The notes: a model not told the origin generated them from the letters alone. A stretch of DNA of 64,000 bases from Streptomyces sp. NBC_00376 (GCF_036077095.1 NZ_CP107960.1:558001-622000); one strand, 5' to 3'. Shown: positions 1-10,272, numbered from the stretch's first letter. A program made the numbers and translations.

Positions 1-652
1 GTCCGGGCGGGACATCCTGTCCCGGCTGCTCCACGGCGCCCGCACCGGCCTGCTCGGTCCGCTGCTCGTCGTCGGCGTCTCCACCCTCCTCGGCACGTTC
101 GTCGGGGTGGTCGCTGCCTGGGGCGGCGGCTGGACGGACACGCTGCTGTCCCGGTCGATGGACATGGTGTTCGCGATCCCCGGACTGCTGCTCGCGATCC
201 TGCTCGTGTCCGTGGTCGGCTCCGGGATGACCGCGCCGGTCGTCGCGATGGCGGTGGCGTACACCCCGTACGTGGGACGCCTGGTGCGCGGGATCGCACG
301 GCAGGAGAAGGCCCGCCCCTACATCGAGTCGTACCGGGTGCAGGGCTGGTCCGGATGGTCGGTCTGTCTGCGGCACCTGCTGCCCAACATCGCCCCGACC
401 GTCTTCGCCCAGTCCGCGATGAACTTCGGGTACGTGCTGATGGACCTGGCGGCGCTGTCCTTCCTCGGCTTCGGTGTGCAGCCGCCCACCGCCGACTGGG
501 GAGCCATGATCAACGAAGGGCAGGCGGCGATCCAGCAGGGGGCGATGCTGCCCGCGCTCGCGCCGTCCGCGTGCATCGTCCTCGCGGTGGTGGCCTTCGG
601 CATCGTCGGCGAGGGGCTCGCCGACCGCATCGCCCGTCGGGAGGAACGGTGA
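1..652 (+). CDS. ABC transporter permease, DppC/OppC type (5' end outside window)
   Basis: Inner-membrane permease of a peptide/nickel-type ABC importer. The reading frame is open from base 2, so the gene starts before the window. The first visible residues (GRDILSRLLHGARTGL) are the conserved entry to the DppC transmembrane domain. Several hydrophobic helices follow, then the cytoplasmic coupling region around the segment ARPYIESYRVQGWSGW, and the tail LSFLGFGVQPPTADWG is typical of the family. Its stop overlaps the start of the next gene by four bases, so it is translationally coupled to the two ATPases downstream. The substrate-binding protein and the partner permease should lie upstream of the window. 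Confidence 0.9.
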   Translation, partial: SGRDILSRLLHGARTGLLGPLLVVGVSTLLGTFVGVVAAWGGGWTDTLLSRSMDMVFAIPGLLLAILLVSVVGSGMTAPVVAMAVAYTPYVGRLVRGIARQEKARPYIESYRVQGWSGWSVCLRHLLPNIAPTVFAQSAMNFGYVLMDLAALSFLGFGVQPPTADWGAMINEGQAAIQQGAMLPALAPSACIVLAVVAFGIVGEGLADRIARREER

Positions 653-1646
653 GCAGCATGACCGAGAACGGCACAGCGGGCCCCGCCCCGGTCCTGGAGA
701 TCGACGGACTCGGCATCCGGTTGCCGGGCGACAGGGCCGCCCGGCCGATCCTGGACGGGGTCGGTCTGCGGGTGTGCCCCGGGGAGACCGTCGGCCTGGT
801 CGGCGAGTCCGGTTCGGGCAAGTCCGTGGCCTGCCGCAGCGTGCTGGGGCTGCTGCCGGCGGGCGCGCGGACCAGCGGTGAGGTACGGGTCGCCGGGCGC
901 GATGTCCTCACGATGAACCGCACCGAACTGGCCGCGCTGCGCGCCCGGCAGGTCGCGATGGTCTTCCAGGACCCGCGTGCCTCAGTCAACCCGCTGCGAC
1001 GGGTGGGCGACTTCCTCACCGAGGGGATGCGGGCGGCGGGCACGTCGGCCGGGGCAGCCACCGCACGGGCCGAGGAACTCCTCGACGCCGTCGGTATCCG
1101 TGACCCGCGCGGCGCGCTGCGCCGCTACCCGCACCAGTTCTCCGGCGGCATGCTCCAGCGGGTGGTCATCGCCGCCGCCCTCGCGGGCGAGCCCGCGCTG
1201 CTCGTCGCCGACGAGCCCACCACCGCCCTCGATGTCACCACCCAGGCCGAGATCATCGCGATCCTCACCCGCCTGCGGGCCGAGCGCGGCACCGGACTGC
1301 TCTTCGTCACCCACGACCTGGAGCTGGCCTCCGCCATCTGCGACCGGGTGTACGTGATGTACGCGGGCCGCATCGTCGAGACCCGGGGCACGGACGAGCT
1401 GTTCGACCGGCCACGCCATCCGTACACGGCGGGGCTGCTCGCCTGCACCCCGCGCATCGAGGCGGACGCGCCGGCTCCACGGGCGATTCCGGGCCGCCCC
1501 GTATCCCTCGCCGAGGCACCGCCCGGCTGTGCCTTCGCCGCGCGCTGCCCCGTTGCGCTGCCCCGCTGCTCCGAGGAAACCCCCGCGCTGGCGCGACACA
1601 GCGACGGCCTCGCCGCGTGTCACCGCGCCGACGAAGGGATCACGCT

Positions 1647-1650
<4 letters not shown>
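649..1650 (+). CDS. ABC transporter ATPase, DppD/OppD type
   Basis: ATP-hydrolysing subunit of the dipeptide/oligopeptide importer, 333 residues. Walker A is GESGSGKS (about residues 52-59), the Q-loop VFQDP follows near 107, the signature is FSGGMLQ (164-170), Walker B is LLVADEP (184-190) and the switch His is in VTHD near 222. The C-terminal part has the cysteine-containing oligopeptide/dipeptide tail (CAFAARCPVALPRC). I chose the GTG at 649 because it overlaps the preceding stop as GTGA and has GGGAGG just upstream; the ATG at 658 is less well spaced. Confidence 0.92.
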
Positions 1651-2468
<818 letters not shown>

Positions 2469-2625
2469 CGGGCGCCCGCCCGGACGCGTACGCCGTGACG
2501 CCCACACGCGTCACGGCGCAGCGCCTCGCGAACACCTCCCCCGGCCCCGTCGCCGTCACCTGGGCGTGGCAGTCTGAGGCAGCTGCGAGCAGGGGCGACA
2601 AGCGGGCGAGGGGGCGGCGGAAGCG

Positions 2626-3852
2626 GTGCTGGTCGAGGAGGCCGTCTGGACCTGGGAGCGCGCGCTCCCGCTCAAGTACGTGCTGGTCAGCGAGGAATGG
2701 GACGGCGAGCTGATCGTGTGGGCGCGCTGCGCCGACGCGGATGGCCTGTTCGTCGAGCCGGCGCCGCGCCGGGAACGGCTGACCCTCGTGGAGTGCGCCC
2801 CGACCGGACGGTTGCGCAAGGCGGTCGAGCGCGTCCGCCACCGGTCGCCCGCACCGGACGGATCCGTCGGGCCCGGCGGCCTCGGACAGCTCGACCTCAT
2901 CGTGGACCGCCCCGAGCCAGCGACCGATCCCGAGGACGGCCCCTTCTGTTCCCCCGACGCGCACCGCTGGCAGCTGCTCGATCCCGTCCTGCTCGACTGC
3001 CGGCCCTCGGCCCGCGACGCGTCGCGGGCCGATGTGACCGTCGAGGCCGAGGTCGACGGCCCGGTATGGCACCGCACCGAGCCCGCGGACGCCCGCTGGC
3101 GGCTGTTCAACGGCACTGGCGGTGCCGGCCTGGGCAACTGCCGCCGGATCGAAGGCCTTTACGCCCACCGCCCGCTCCCCTGCGCACCGCCGCTCCGGCT
3201 GATCGGCTGCGAGCCCGGTGAGCGGTTGCTGAACCGGCTGGTGCGCTCGCGCGCCGACGGCGACCGCGTCACACTGCTCGCCCTGGACCGGTCCGGTCGG
3301 GTGATGCGCCACCAGGAACACATGCCCCTGGGGGTCGTCGCCTCCCGCCCGTCCGCGCTCGGCGGGGCCCTCGTGGACCTGTGGCTCGGCGAGGGCCCGG
3401 CCGTGCGGCCCGTGCCTGCAGTCCGTCCGGTTTGGGACGCCTGGTTCGAGGGGCCACCGGCCGAGCGCGGGGCGTGGGCCGCGTTTCCGCCCGAGGGCCG
3501 GGCCGAGTGGGCCGCGTTCGCCGCCGCACGGCAGGGAGCCGGCGGGCCGCTGCCCGATCCCGTGCGGCACCTCGACGGCCGGCACATCACCGATGTGCCG
3601 GCGTTGGTGTGTGCGCTGGGCGAGGCGGTCGCCGGGCCCGGCGGCCACTACCAGCAGTGCTGGGGCGCGTTGCGGGGCTGCGTGTGCGGCGGGGAGCGGC
3701 CGCCCGCTCCGTTCACCCTGGTCTGGCACGACGCCGAGGTGGCCCGGCGCGCGCTCGCCTCGGTGAGTGTGGACACGGCGGGCGAGACACCGTACGTCGA
3801 CGACGTGCTCCGGCTCCTCGACAAAGTCGGCATCACCGTGGAACTGCGCTGA
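2626..3852 (+). CDS. Unknown protein with C-terminal barstar-like domain
   Basis: A 408-residue cytoplasmic protein with no signal peptide. Residues about 314-408 (from HLDGRHITDVPALVCALGEAV through FTLVWHDAEVARRAL to VDDVLRLLDKVGITVEL) follow the layout of the barstar family, the inhibitors of barnase-type ribonucleases. The two aspartates that contact barnase in the classical helix (pattern NLDALWD) appear as Gly here (CWGALRG), so a barnase-type target is not assured. The first ~300 residues I do not recognise; they hold several isolated Cys and a Pro/Ala-rich linker near 255-310. The GTG start has a GGGCGAGGGGG purine stretch upstream. No toxin gene is visible next to it. The domain call is by pattern and needs a profile search. 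Confidence 0.65.
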   Translation: MLVEEAVWTWERALPLKYVLVSEEWDGELIVWARCADADGLFVEPAPRRERLTLVECAPTGRLRKAVERVRHRSPAPDGSVGPGGLGQLDLIVDRPEPATDPEDGPFCSPDAHRWQLLDPVLLDCRPSARDASRADVTVEAEVDGPVWHRTEPADARWRLFNGTGGAGLGNCRRIEGLYAHRPLPCAPPLRLIGCEPGERLLNRLVRSRADGDRVTLLALDRSGRVMRHQEHMPLGVVASRPSALGGALVDLWLGEGPAVRPVPAVRPVWDAWFEGPPAERGAWAAFPPEGRAEWAAFAAARQGAGGPLPDPVRHLDGRHITDVPALVCALGEAVAGPGGHYQQCWGALRGCVCGGERPPAPFTLVWHDAEVARRALASVSVDTAGETPYVDDVLRLLDKVGITVELR

Positions 3853-4022
3853 TCCTCTCTCAGGACTCAGGCCCCGGTGCGCTCGCGCGGGTGGGGCACC
3901 GCGACGTGCCGTCCTCGATGCGGAGCCGGCCGACGGGACTGTCATGGACCAGCGGCACCCCGCACCGTCCACCCGTCATTTTCCTTTGGCCACGGCGCCG
4001 CCCTGTGGCAGGGTGCTGCGTC

Positions 4023-4790
4023 GTGACAGAGAAAGACAACATCCGGATCGTCCCGCTCGCCGAAGACCCTTCGCTGATCTCCCGTGTGTACGAGATCAAC
4101 GACACCTGGCCCGTCTTCACGCCCCATGACATGGTCGCGAGCGCCTTGTTGAGCCGGGTGCCCGAGGACTTCCCGCAGTACTGCGTGGCGGCGACGGACG
4201 GCGACCGGGTCGTCGCTCGCGGGCTCGCCGTACCGTTCAACTCCGTGCTCGACGGACGTGAGGAGATGCCCGACCAGGGCTGGGACCGGGTGCTGGCCTG
4301 GGCCTTCCGTGACCGCCAGTACGGGAACGCTCCGACGGCGGCCAGTGCGCTGGAGATATCGGTGGACGCCGACTATCTCGGCCGTGGCCTGTCCTACCGG
4401 ATGCTGTCCGCGCTGCGTCGGGCAGCGGGCCGGCAGGGGCACGAAGCCCTGCTGGCACCGGTCCGCCCAACGGCCAAACACCTGGATCCGCGGGTCCCCA
4501 TGGCCGAATACCTCCGCAGGTGCCGCGACGACGGGCTGCCGGCCGACCCCTGGGTGCGGGTGCACGTCAAGGCCGGCGGCACCATCGAGAAGGTGGCCCC
4601 GGCCTCGATGACGGTCAGCGGTTCGCTGGCGCAGTGGCGGCAGTGGACCGGTCTGCCCTTCGACCGGGACGGTCGCGTGGAGATACCCGGCGCCCTGGCA
4701 CCGGTGCACTGCGACACCGCACACGATCGCGCCGTCTATGTCGAACCCAACGTGTGGGTACGGCACGGCATGAAGCCGCACACCGCCTGA
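4023..4790 (+). CDS. GNAT-like acetyltransferase
   Basis: A 255-residue soluble protein. The middle (SALEISVDADYLGRGLSYRMLSALRRAAGRQGHEALLAPVRPT) looks like the beta4-alpha3 core of the GNAT fold, with the acetyl-CoA pyrophosphate loop as GRGLSYRM. No specific substrate can be read from the sequence. I took the GTG at 4023 since homology-like sequence begins there and the open frame upstream is a shadow of the preceding gene. It converges on the beta-lactamase gene, with only 14 bases between the stops. Confidence 0.7.
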   Translation: MTEKDNIRIVPLAEDPSLISRVYEINDTWPVFTPHDMVASALLSRVPEDFPQYCVAATDGDRVVARGLAVPFNSVLDGREEMPDQGWDRVLAWAFRDRQYGNAPTAASALEISVDADYLGRGLSYRMLSALRRAAGRQGHEALLAPVRPTAKHLDPRVPMAEYLRRCRDDGLPADPWVRVHVKAGGTIEKVAPASMTVSGSLAQWRQWTGLPFDRDGRVEIPGALAPVHCDTAHDRAVYVEPNVWVRHGMKPHTA

Positions 4791-4804
4791 CGGCACACTG
4801 CCCG

Positions 4805-5776
4805 CTACGCCAACGCCCCGGCGACCGCGGAGGCCGCTTCCGCGATGAGCGCGTTGTCGTACTCGGCGTCCTCCTTCCACCGGTTCGACAGGATCGCCAC
4901 GACGATGGGCTCGGCGTCGGGGCGCCACACCACGGCGATGTCGTTGCGCGTGCCGTAGGTGCCGCCGGATCCGGTCTTGTCTCCGACCACCCAGCCCCTG
5001 GGCATCCCGGCCCTGATGAGCTCGGCTCCGGTCATGTTGGTCCGCAGCCATTTCGTCAACTGTGCGCGTTCGCCCGTGCCGAGAACGTCTCCGAGGACGA
5101 ACGCGCGCAGATCCTCGGCGAGTGCCCGCGGTGTACTCGTGTCGGACGTGGCGCCCGGGGACCACCGGTTGAGTTCCGGTTCGCTGTGTTCCATCCGGGT
5201 GACGTCGTCGCCGAGCCCCGCGAGTACGGCGTCCAGGCCCCGGGGCCCGCCCAGTCGGCCGAGCAGCAGGTTGGCGGCGGTGTTGTCGCTGAAGCGGACC
5301 GCCGCGTCGCACAGCGCGCTCAGGCTCATCCCGGTCGCGACGTGCTTCTCGCTCACCGGGGAGTTGCTGACCAGATCGTCCTTCGAGTACTTGATCACCT
5401 CGTCCATCCCGTCCAGGGTGTACTTGCGCAGCACGGCACCGGCGGCCAGCGCCTTGAACGTGGAGGCATGGACGAAGCGCTCGCCGTCGTTGTGGGCGAC
5501 TTCGCGACCGGTGCCGGTGTCGATGGCGTAAACGCCCAGCCGGGCATCGTACTTGCGCTCCAGTTCCTTGAACTGCCGGGCGAGGTGCTGCCGGTCGAAC
5601 GGCTTAGCGCTCGCGTCCGCGGCCGGTCCCGTCGCCCCTGCGTGCGGGGAGGACGCCACCGGGGATGCGGAGGACCGGGGTCGGGCGTCCTCTGCGCTGC
5701 ACGCCGCGAGCGGTACGAGAGCGAGAGCGGCCAGCGCACCGAGCAGGGAGCGCCGGGCGCTGCTGTGCGTCTTCAT
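4805..5776 (-). CDS. bla: Class A beta-lactamase, lipoprotein
   Basis: Serine beta-lactamase of 323 residues that hydrolyses penicillin-type antibiotics. All class A motifs are present: STFK (nucleophile Ser about residue 105), SDN (163-165), EPELN (general-base Glu about 199) and KTG (267-269). The N-terminus has ARRSLLGAL followed by a lipobox LAAC with Cys 26, so it is probably exported (perhaps by Tat) and lipid-anchored, then follows a Ser/Ala-rich linker. ATG at 5776 has GGAGG about ten bases upstream. The gene is divergent from a LysR gene and a BlaB-like gene, the arrangement known for the inducible beta-lactamase of Streptomyces cacaoi. Confidence 0.95.
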   Translation of the reverse strand: MKTHSSARRSLLGALAALALVPLAACSAEDARPRSSASPVASSPHAGATGPAADASAKPFDRQHLARQFKELERKYDARLGVYAIDTGTGREVAHNDGERFVHASTFKALAAGAVLRKYTLDGMDEVIKYSKDDLVSNSPVSEKHVATGMSLSALCDAAVRFSDNTAANLLLGRLGGPRGLDAVLAGLGDDVTRMEHSEPELNRWSPGATSDTSTPRALAEDLRAFVLGDVLGTGERAQLTKWLRTNMTGAELIRAGMPRGWVVGDKTGSGGTYGTRNDIAVVWRPDAEPIVVAILSNRWKEDAEYDNALIAEAASAVAGALA

Positions 5777-5919
5777 GAGGTCCGAACCTCCAGGTCGCCC
5801 CGAGGGCAGGGGCGCGTAGGGGATGGGGAGGCGACTCCCCATCCCGGGGCGGTCTTGAGTACCGGGCCCACCTTCGCCGCCCGGCGGCCATGCGGTCCAA
5901 TACGCTCGGGCGCGTTTTC

Positions 5920-5934
5920 ATGCCGATCCGGCAT
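5920..5934. promoter_or_regulatory. LysR-type T-N11-A operator of the beta-lactamase divergon
   Basis: ATGCCG-ATC-CGGCAT is a perfect inverted repeat with the T-N11-A layout of LysR binding boxes (TGCCGATCCGGCA at 5921-5933). It lies between the beta-lactamase start (5776) and the likely LysR start (5947), the place where an AmpR/BlaA-type activator would bind. Binding is inferred. Confidence 0.7.
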
Positions 5935-5946
5935 AGGCTGCGGCTT

Positions 5947-6897
5947 GTGGATCTGGTCGGAGCGTGTCGGGCATTCGTCAGTGTGAGCGAGCACGGCGGT
6001 TTCACCGTGGGGGCAGCCGCGGCCCGGATGTCCCAGCCGGTGGCCAGCCGTCGCGTCGCCGCCCTGGAGGAACACTTCGGTGAGCAGCTGTTCGAGCGCA
6101 TGTCGCGGCGGGCCGTGCTCACACCCTTCGGCCGGGAGATGCTTCCGGCGGCCAGACAGCTGGTCCAGGCGGCCGATGTGCTGCTGCACGAGGCCGAAGC
6201 GGTCAAGTCCAGGCCCTGGCGGCTCGCGGTGCCCGCTCTCTGCTCGACGGCCGGTCTCGCCCGGCTGATCGCACAGGCAAGGGAGCACGGCATCACGCTC
6301 GATCTCCGGATCGCCGCCCCCGCACAGCGCACCGAGCTCATCCACGCGCAACTGGTGCGCGCCGCTCTGCTCGCGGTACCCGCGGACGAGGCGACATGGT
6401 CCGTTCCGCTGGGTCTCGCCGGTGCCCGGGATCCCGGCGTGCGGCGCTTCTACATCGAGACGTTACGGATGGGGCGGGCGTCGCCGGGCCCGGCCCGTCG
6501 TATCTGGATCCAGCCGGAGGACGACGTGCCCCACATCCGTGACCCGCTGACCCGGCTGCGGGACGCGGTGGGCCTGCGGCCCGCCCAGCTCGTTGCCGCG
6601 ACCGACCTGGCCACTGCCGCGGCGGAAGTGCTCTGCACCGGCGACCTGCTGCTGTGCTCCCCGGACCAGGCCGAGGAACTCGCCCTGAGCTGGCGGCCGA
6701 TCGGTGAGGTCGAGCTCGGTCGGGGGTTCGCCCTCGTCGCCGCGGCGGGCGGCAATCCACAACACATCGAGGCGCGGCTGGGCAAGGCCATCGGCCGCTG
6801 CCTGGGCGCGAGCAGCAATGCGGACAAAGGTGCGGACAAAGGTACGCGCGGTGGGACGAACGGCGGCGCGGCCGGTACGGGAGGGGCTGCGGCGTGA
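5947..6897 (+). CDS. blaA: LysR-family regulator, BlaA-like
   Basis: LysR-type regulator, 316 residues from this start. The winged HTH occupies the first ~60 residues (DLVGACRAFVSVSEHGGFT, then MSQPVASRRVAALEEHFG), followed by a divergent effector domain. It probably activates the divergent beta-lactamase gene, as BlaA does in S. cacaoi. GTG at 5947 is chosen because the HTH starts right there and because the ATGs at 5890 and 5920 would put the T-N11-A operator inside or at the edge of the coding sequence; 5890 remains possible. A TTA leucine codon sits in frame at 6463-6465, which would make translation depend on the bldA tRNA. The stop overlaps the next start by four bases. Confidence 0.85.
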   Translation: MDLVGACRAFVSVSEHGGFTVGAAAARMSQPVASRRVAALEEHFGEQLFERMSRRAVLTPFGREMLPAARQLVQAADVLLHEAEAVKSRPWRLAVPALCSTAGLARLIAQAREHGITLDLRIAAPAQRTELIHAQLVRAALLAVPADEATWSVPLGLAGARDPGVRRFYIETLRMGRASPGPARRIWIQPEDDVPHIRDPLTRLRDAVGLRPAQLVAATDLATAAAEVLCTGDLLLCSPDQAEELALSWRPIGEVELGRGFALVAAAGGNPQHIEARLGKAIGRCLGASSNADKGADKGTRGGTNGGAAGTGGAAA

Positions 6898-7796
6898 GCA
6901 CCGAGACGCTGCTGAGCGAGATGCGCCGGCAACTGCGCGACGGCGGACTGCACGGCTGTCTGCTGGTGCGGGATCTACACACGGGCGAGGAGGTGGGGAT
7001 CGCCCCGGACACCCAGTTGCCCGCCGCGTCCCTGGTCAAGGTTCCGCTCGCGCTGGCGACGGCGGAGCGCATCCGGCGGGGCGAGCTCGACGGGGCGACG
7101 ATGATCGATGTGCGGCCCGGACGTACGACCACGCCGGGCCCCACCGGGCTGAGCCGGTTCCGCCACCCCGTCCGGATCGCCGTCGACGACCTGCTCTACA
7201 TGAGCACCTGTGTGAGTGACGGCGTGGCAGCCGACGTGCTGTTCGGCCTCACCCCGCCCGCCCAGGTCACCGACATGCTCCGCGAGTTCGGTCTCCGCGG
7301 CATCACCGTGCGGCACGGTCTCGACGAGCTCACCGACACCCCGCTGGAACGCTTCGACGCCTCGCAGGCCCATCTCGCCCTCTCCCTCGCCATCGACGCG
7401 GGCACCAGCGGTCGCGGGCATCGGGTGCCCCAGCTCGACACCACGCGCGCCAGCGCCGGCAGCGCACGCGCCTACGTCGAGCTGCTGCAGGCCCTGTGGA
7501 CACCGTCGGCGATCCATCCGGAAGTGGCCGAACGCGTACGTGGCCTGATGGCCCACAACCTCATCCGGCACCGGCTCGCCCCCGACTTCAGCTCCGACGC
7601 CTCCGCCTGGTCCTCCAAGACCGGCACCCTTCTCAATCTCCGGCACGAGATCGGTGTCGTCGAGCACTCCGACGGCCAGGCCTTCGCCGTCGCCGCCCTG
7701 ACCGAGTCACTCGTCCCGGCCAGTGCACAGCCCGGCGCCGACGCCCTGATGGCCCAGGTGGCCCGAGCACTGCGTGATCACCTCCGTCAGCGCTGA
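6894..7796 (+). CDS. blaB: BlaB-like penicillin-recognition protein
   Basis: A 300-residue protein with the serine beta-lactamase fold but no signal peptide. The motifs are SLVK (Ser about 46), SDG in place of SDN (108-110) and KTG (242-244); a Glu166-type loop is not evident. In S. cacaoi the gene after blaA codes for BlaB, a cytoplasmic protein of this kind needed for induction of the beta-lactamase. The GTG start overlaps the LysR stop (GTGA), so the two are made together. A role as an effector partner rather than a hydrolase is inferred from the missing signal peptide, the changed motif and the neighbourhood. An alternative is a small intracellular esterase or beta-lactamase. Confidence 0.82.
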   Translation: MSTETLLSEMRRQLRDGGLHGCLLVRDLHTGEEVGIAPDTQLPAASLVKVPLALATAERIRRGELDGATMIDVRPGRTTTPGPTGLSRFRHPVRIAVDDLLYMSTCVSDGVAADVLFGLTPPAQVTDMLREFGLRGITVRHGLDELTDTPLERFDASQAHLALSLAIDAGTSGRGHRVPQLDTTRASAGSARAYVELLQALWTPSAIHPEVAERVRGLMAHNLIRHRLAPDFSSDASAWSSKTGTLLNLRHEIGVVEHSDGQAFAVAALTESLVPASAQPGADALMAQVARALRDHLRQR

Positions 7797-7842
7797 GGGC
7801 CGGCCGCCCGAACACCGCGGCCCCGCGCCGTGCGTCCGTGTC

Positions 7843-9609
7843 TCAGGCGTGGAAACCGTTGCACACGACGGATGTGTACTTCTTCGGCCCGCCCTCGACG
7901 TGGTACAGCACCACGGTCCAGTCGCCCCTGTCGTCCCCGACCGGGATCGCGTCGACGGTTCGATTGCCGAAATGCGCGCGGAAGTCGTCGGGGTACTTGA
8001 ACTTGACGGTTCCGCCGGAGGACCAGCGGGAGTAGATGTCGACGGGCTTGCTGGTGAAACCGATGCCCTTGCTCACGGATCGAAGGGGCCGTCCGGTGAC
8101 GGGGTCCGTCTCGTGCGGGGGCCGCACCCCCACGGATATGTAGTACGGCGCGGGCCGCTTCCCCACTCCGGCGCCCTTGGGGCGCAACTGCAGCGAGGCG
8201 GTGTCCGAGCCGGTGGTGTGGGTGACGGAGGACCGCAGGCCCGTCGGTGGTGGGGAGTCGGCGATGCTGGACAGGTCGCAGGAGCCCATGCCCTGGGCCG
8301 CCTGCTCAGGGTCCTCGGACAGGGCCCAGCGGTCCTGCGAGACACGATCGTTCACGATGTGGTCCGGCGGCCGGCCGTCCGAGTCCCTGGTGGCCGGCGG
8401 TGACGTGGCCGGCCGCCCGGACGTGGTCCCCTCCGCCGTGGGGGCGTCTCCGGTCTCCTGCCCGTTCGACTCCGGGAGCAGCCAGACCGTCACCGGCACC
8501 GCGAGCGCCACCGCGCAGACGGCGAGCCAGGTCCCGCCCCGCGGCCCCTGGCCGGTGCGCCTCTCCGGTCCCGGCCGGTCGTCCGGCGCGGTGCCCGACG
8601 AACCGGTGGGTGCGGTGGTCCCGGCCCGCTCCGCCAGCTGGACGTCGGGCTCCTGGTTCACGGGCCTGGTCCGCTCCTGCGTCCCCGGCACCTTCGCCGT
8701 CCCCGCCGTCGGCTCGCCCTCCGTCTCCGTCCCGGTCTCCGGCAGGGGTACGGGGCCGGGTTCGGCGGTGCGCGCCAGCATCCGGTAGTGGGTGTCGGAC
8801 GCCAACGGCGAGTCCACCGCGCACCGGGCGATCACTGCGGCCGGGTCCGGCCGGTCCGCCGGATCCTTGGCGACGCACCACCGGACGAGTTCGGCCAGTG
8901 CGGGCCGGACCCCCTCCAGATCGATGTCCTCGTGCACGGTCCGGTAGCTCACCGCCGCCGGTTCGCCCGTGCCGTACGGAGGGCGGCCCGTCGCCGCGTA
9001 CGCGAGGGTCGCGCCGAGAGCGAAGACATCGGTCGCCTGGCCCACCTCGTTGCGCAGCAGAACCTCGGGGGCCGTGTAGCCGGGTGTCCCCGACACCATC
9101 CCGTCCCGGGTGAGGATCGTCTGCTCAAGTCCTCGCGCGATGCCGAAGTCGATCAGTTGCGGGCCCTGCGGCGAGAGGATGACGTTGTGCGGCTTCACGT
9201 CCCGGTGCGTGACTCCATGTGCGTGGACGGCGGCCAGGCCCTCGGCGAGCGCGGCGAGCAGTCTCAGTGCGCTGTCCGGAGGAAAGGGACCGCTCGCGCC
9301 GACGGCGCCGCGCAGCGTGGGTCCGGCCACGTACTCGGTGGCCAGCCAGTAGGGCGGTTCGTCGAGCGAGGCCTCGATCAACTGCGCGGTGTAGGCGCTG
9401 CGGACGGCCTCTACGGTCGCGGTCTCCCGCCGGAACCGGGCCAGCGATTCGGGGTGGTCGCTGATCTCGTCGCGGATCACTTTCACGGCCACCAGCCGCC
9501 CGCCGGGCGACCTGCCGAGATAGACCTGCCCCATGCCGCCGGCGCCGAGACGGGCGAGCAGGTGGTAGGCGCCCATGCGCGCGGGGTCCTGAGGTCTCAG
9601 TGCATCCAC
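7843..9609 (-). CDS. Membrane Ser/Thr protein kinase, PknB-like
   Basis: Eukaryotic-type kinase, 588 residues. The catalytic domain fills about residues 14-265: glycine loop LGAGGMGQVY, ATP-binding Lys 43, catalytic loop THRDVKPHN (Asp 137), DFG at 154-156 and a GTPGYTAPE activation segment. A Pro/Thr-rich juxtamembrane stretch (~280-358) leads to one transmembrane helix (~360-378), then an extracellular domain of ~200 residues with two or three Cys that is not PASTA-like. I chose GTG at 9609 because VDALRPQDPARMGAY is the usual start of this subfamily; ATG at 9627 is an alternative and neither has a clear ribosome site. What the outer domain senses is unknown. Confidence 0.88.
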   Translation of the reverse strand: MDALRPQDPARMGAYHLLARLGAGGMGQVYLGRSPGGRLVAVKVIRDEISDHPESLARFRRETATVEAVRSAYTAQLIEASLDEPPYWLATEYVAGPTLRGAVGASGPFPPDSALRLLAALAEGLAAVHAHGVTHRDVKPHNVILSPQGPQLIDFGIARGLEQTILTRDGMVSGTPGYTAPEVLLRNEVGQATDVFALGATLAYAATGRPPYGTGEPAAVSYRTVHEDIDLEGVRPALAELVRWCVAKDPADRPDPAAVIARCAVDSPLASDTHYRMLARTAEPGPVPLPETGTETEGEPTAGTAKVPGTQERTRPVNQEPDVQLAERAGTTAPTGSSGTAPDDRPGPERRTGQGPRGGTWLAVCAVALAVPVTVWLLPESNGQETGDAPTAEGTTSGRPATSPPATRDSDGRPPDHIVNDRVSQDRWALSEDPEQAAQGMGSCDLSSIADSPPPTGLRSSVTHTTGSDTASLQLRPKGAGVGKRPAPYYISVGVRPPHETDPVTGRPLRSVSKGIGFTSKPVDIYSRWSSGGTVKFKYPDDFRAHFGNRTVDAIPVGDDRGDWTVVLYHVEGGPKKYTSVVCNGFHA

Positions 9610-9765
9610 GGCATGACTGTGCCACATGCGCGCGCCCGCCGGAGCGGTGGACCACAACTCGTGATCGGATCGATCGGCATCAACGCGAGGGAGCGGCAAC
9701 CCGGTTGAGAGGTGTGCGGGTTCTCGGGGAGGGTGCGAGCCGATTTCGCCTGCTCGCGGGCAGGG

Positions 9766-10272
9766 TCAGGCGAGCTCGGGGGCGGTGAGGTCGAGCGTAA
9801 GCCGGTTGTTCCAGTCGTTGGTGAAGACCGCGGTCGCTCCCTCGTGGTGAACACCGGCGAACGGGTTGGAGTAGAACATCACGGCGAGCCATCGCAGGGA
9901 AAGGTCGGCGCCGATGCGGGCGAGGTAGCCGATGTTGCCCATCCCGCTGCCACCGCCGGACATCCAGCCCGATCCGTCCGGCAGTGCCGACTCGAAGCAG
10001 GTGTTCACCTCGGTGATGCCCTCCTCCTCGATGGCACGGGCCACGTCGAACGGGCCTCCGAGCCGGAAGGGGATCGGCTGTCCGGCGTCCGGGTGGTAGG
10101 CCCCGGGGCCGTCCACGTACAGCTCCCGGCCGGTGTCGTCCGGCCGGTACAGCCCGTCGTGGAACGGCATCTCCTCGGCCGCCCACAACTGCTCGATCAT
10201 TCCCACGATCCCGTCCTGCCCGTCGAAGGGCCCCACAGTATCGATTCCGGCCGTCCACAAGGGGCGCGTCAT
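9766..10272 (-). CDS. Hypothetical protein
   Basis: A 168-residue soluble acidic protein I do not recognise. It has no signal peptide or membrane helix. Notable features are a glycine-rich stretch (WMSGGGSGMGNIGYLAR) and an aromatic C-terminal third (LRWLAVMFYSNPF, then FTNDWNNRLTLDL). Coding is supported by the strong third-position GC bias and by its fit between two same-strand genes with small gaps. No function is proposed. Confidence 0.65.
   Translation of the reverse strand: MTRPLWTAGIDTVGPFDGQDGIVGMIEQLWAAEEMPFHDGLYRPDDTGRELYVDGPGAYHPDAGQPIPFRLGGPFDVARAIEEEGITEVNTCFESALPDGSGWMSGGGSGMGNIGYLARIGADLSLRWLAVMFYSNPFAGVHHEGATAVFTNDWNNRLTLDLTAPELA

Noticed and set aside
3381..4790. A 469-residue version of the GNAT-like protein
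   Set aside because: The first 214 residues are a shadow of the barstar-domain gene; the conserved protein begins at 4023.
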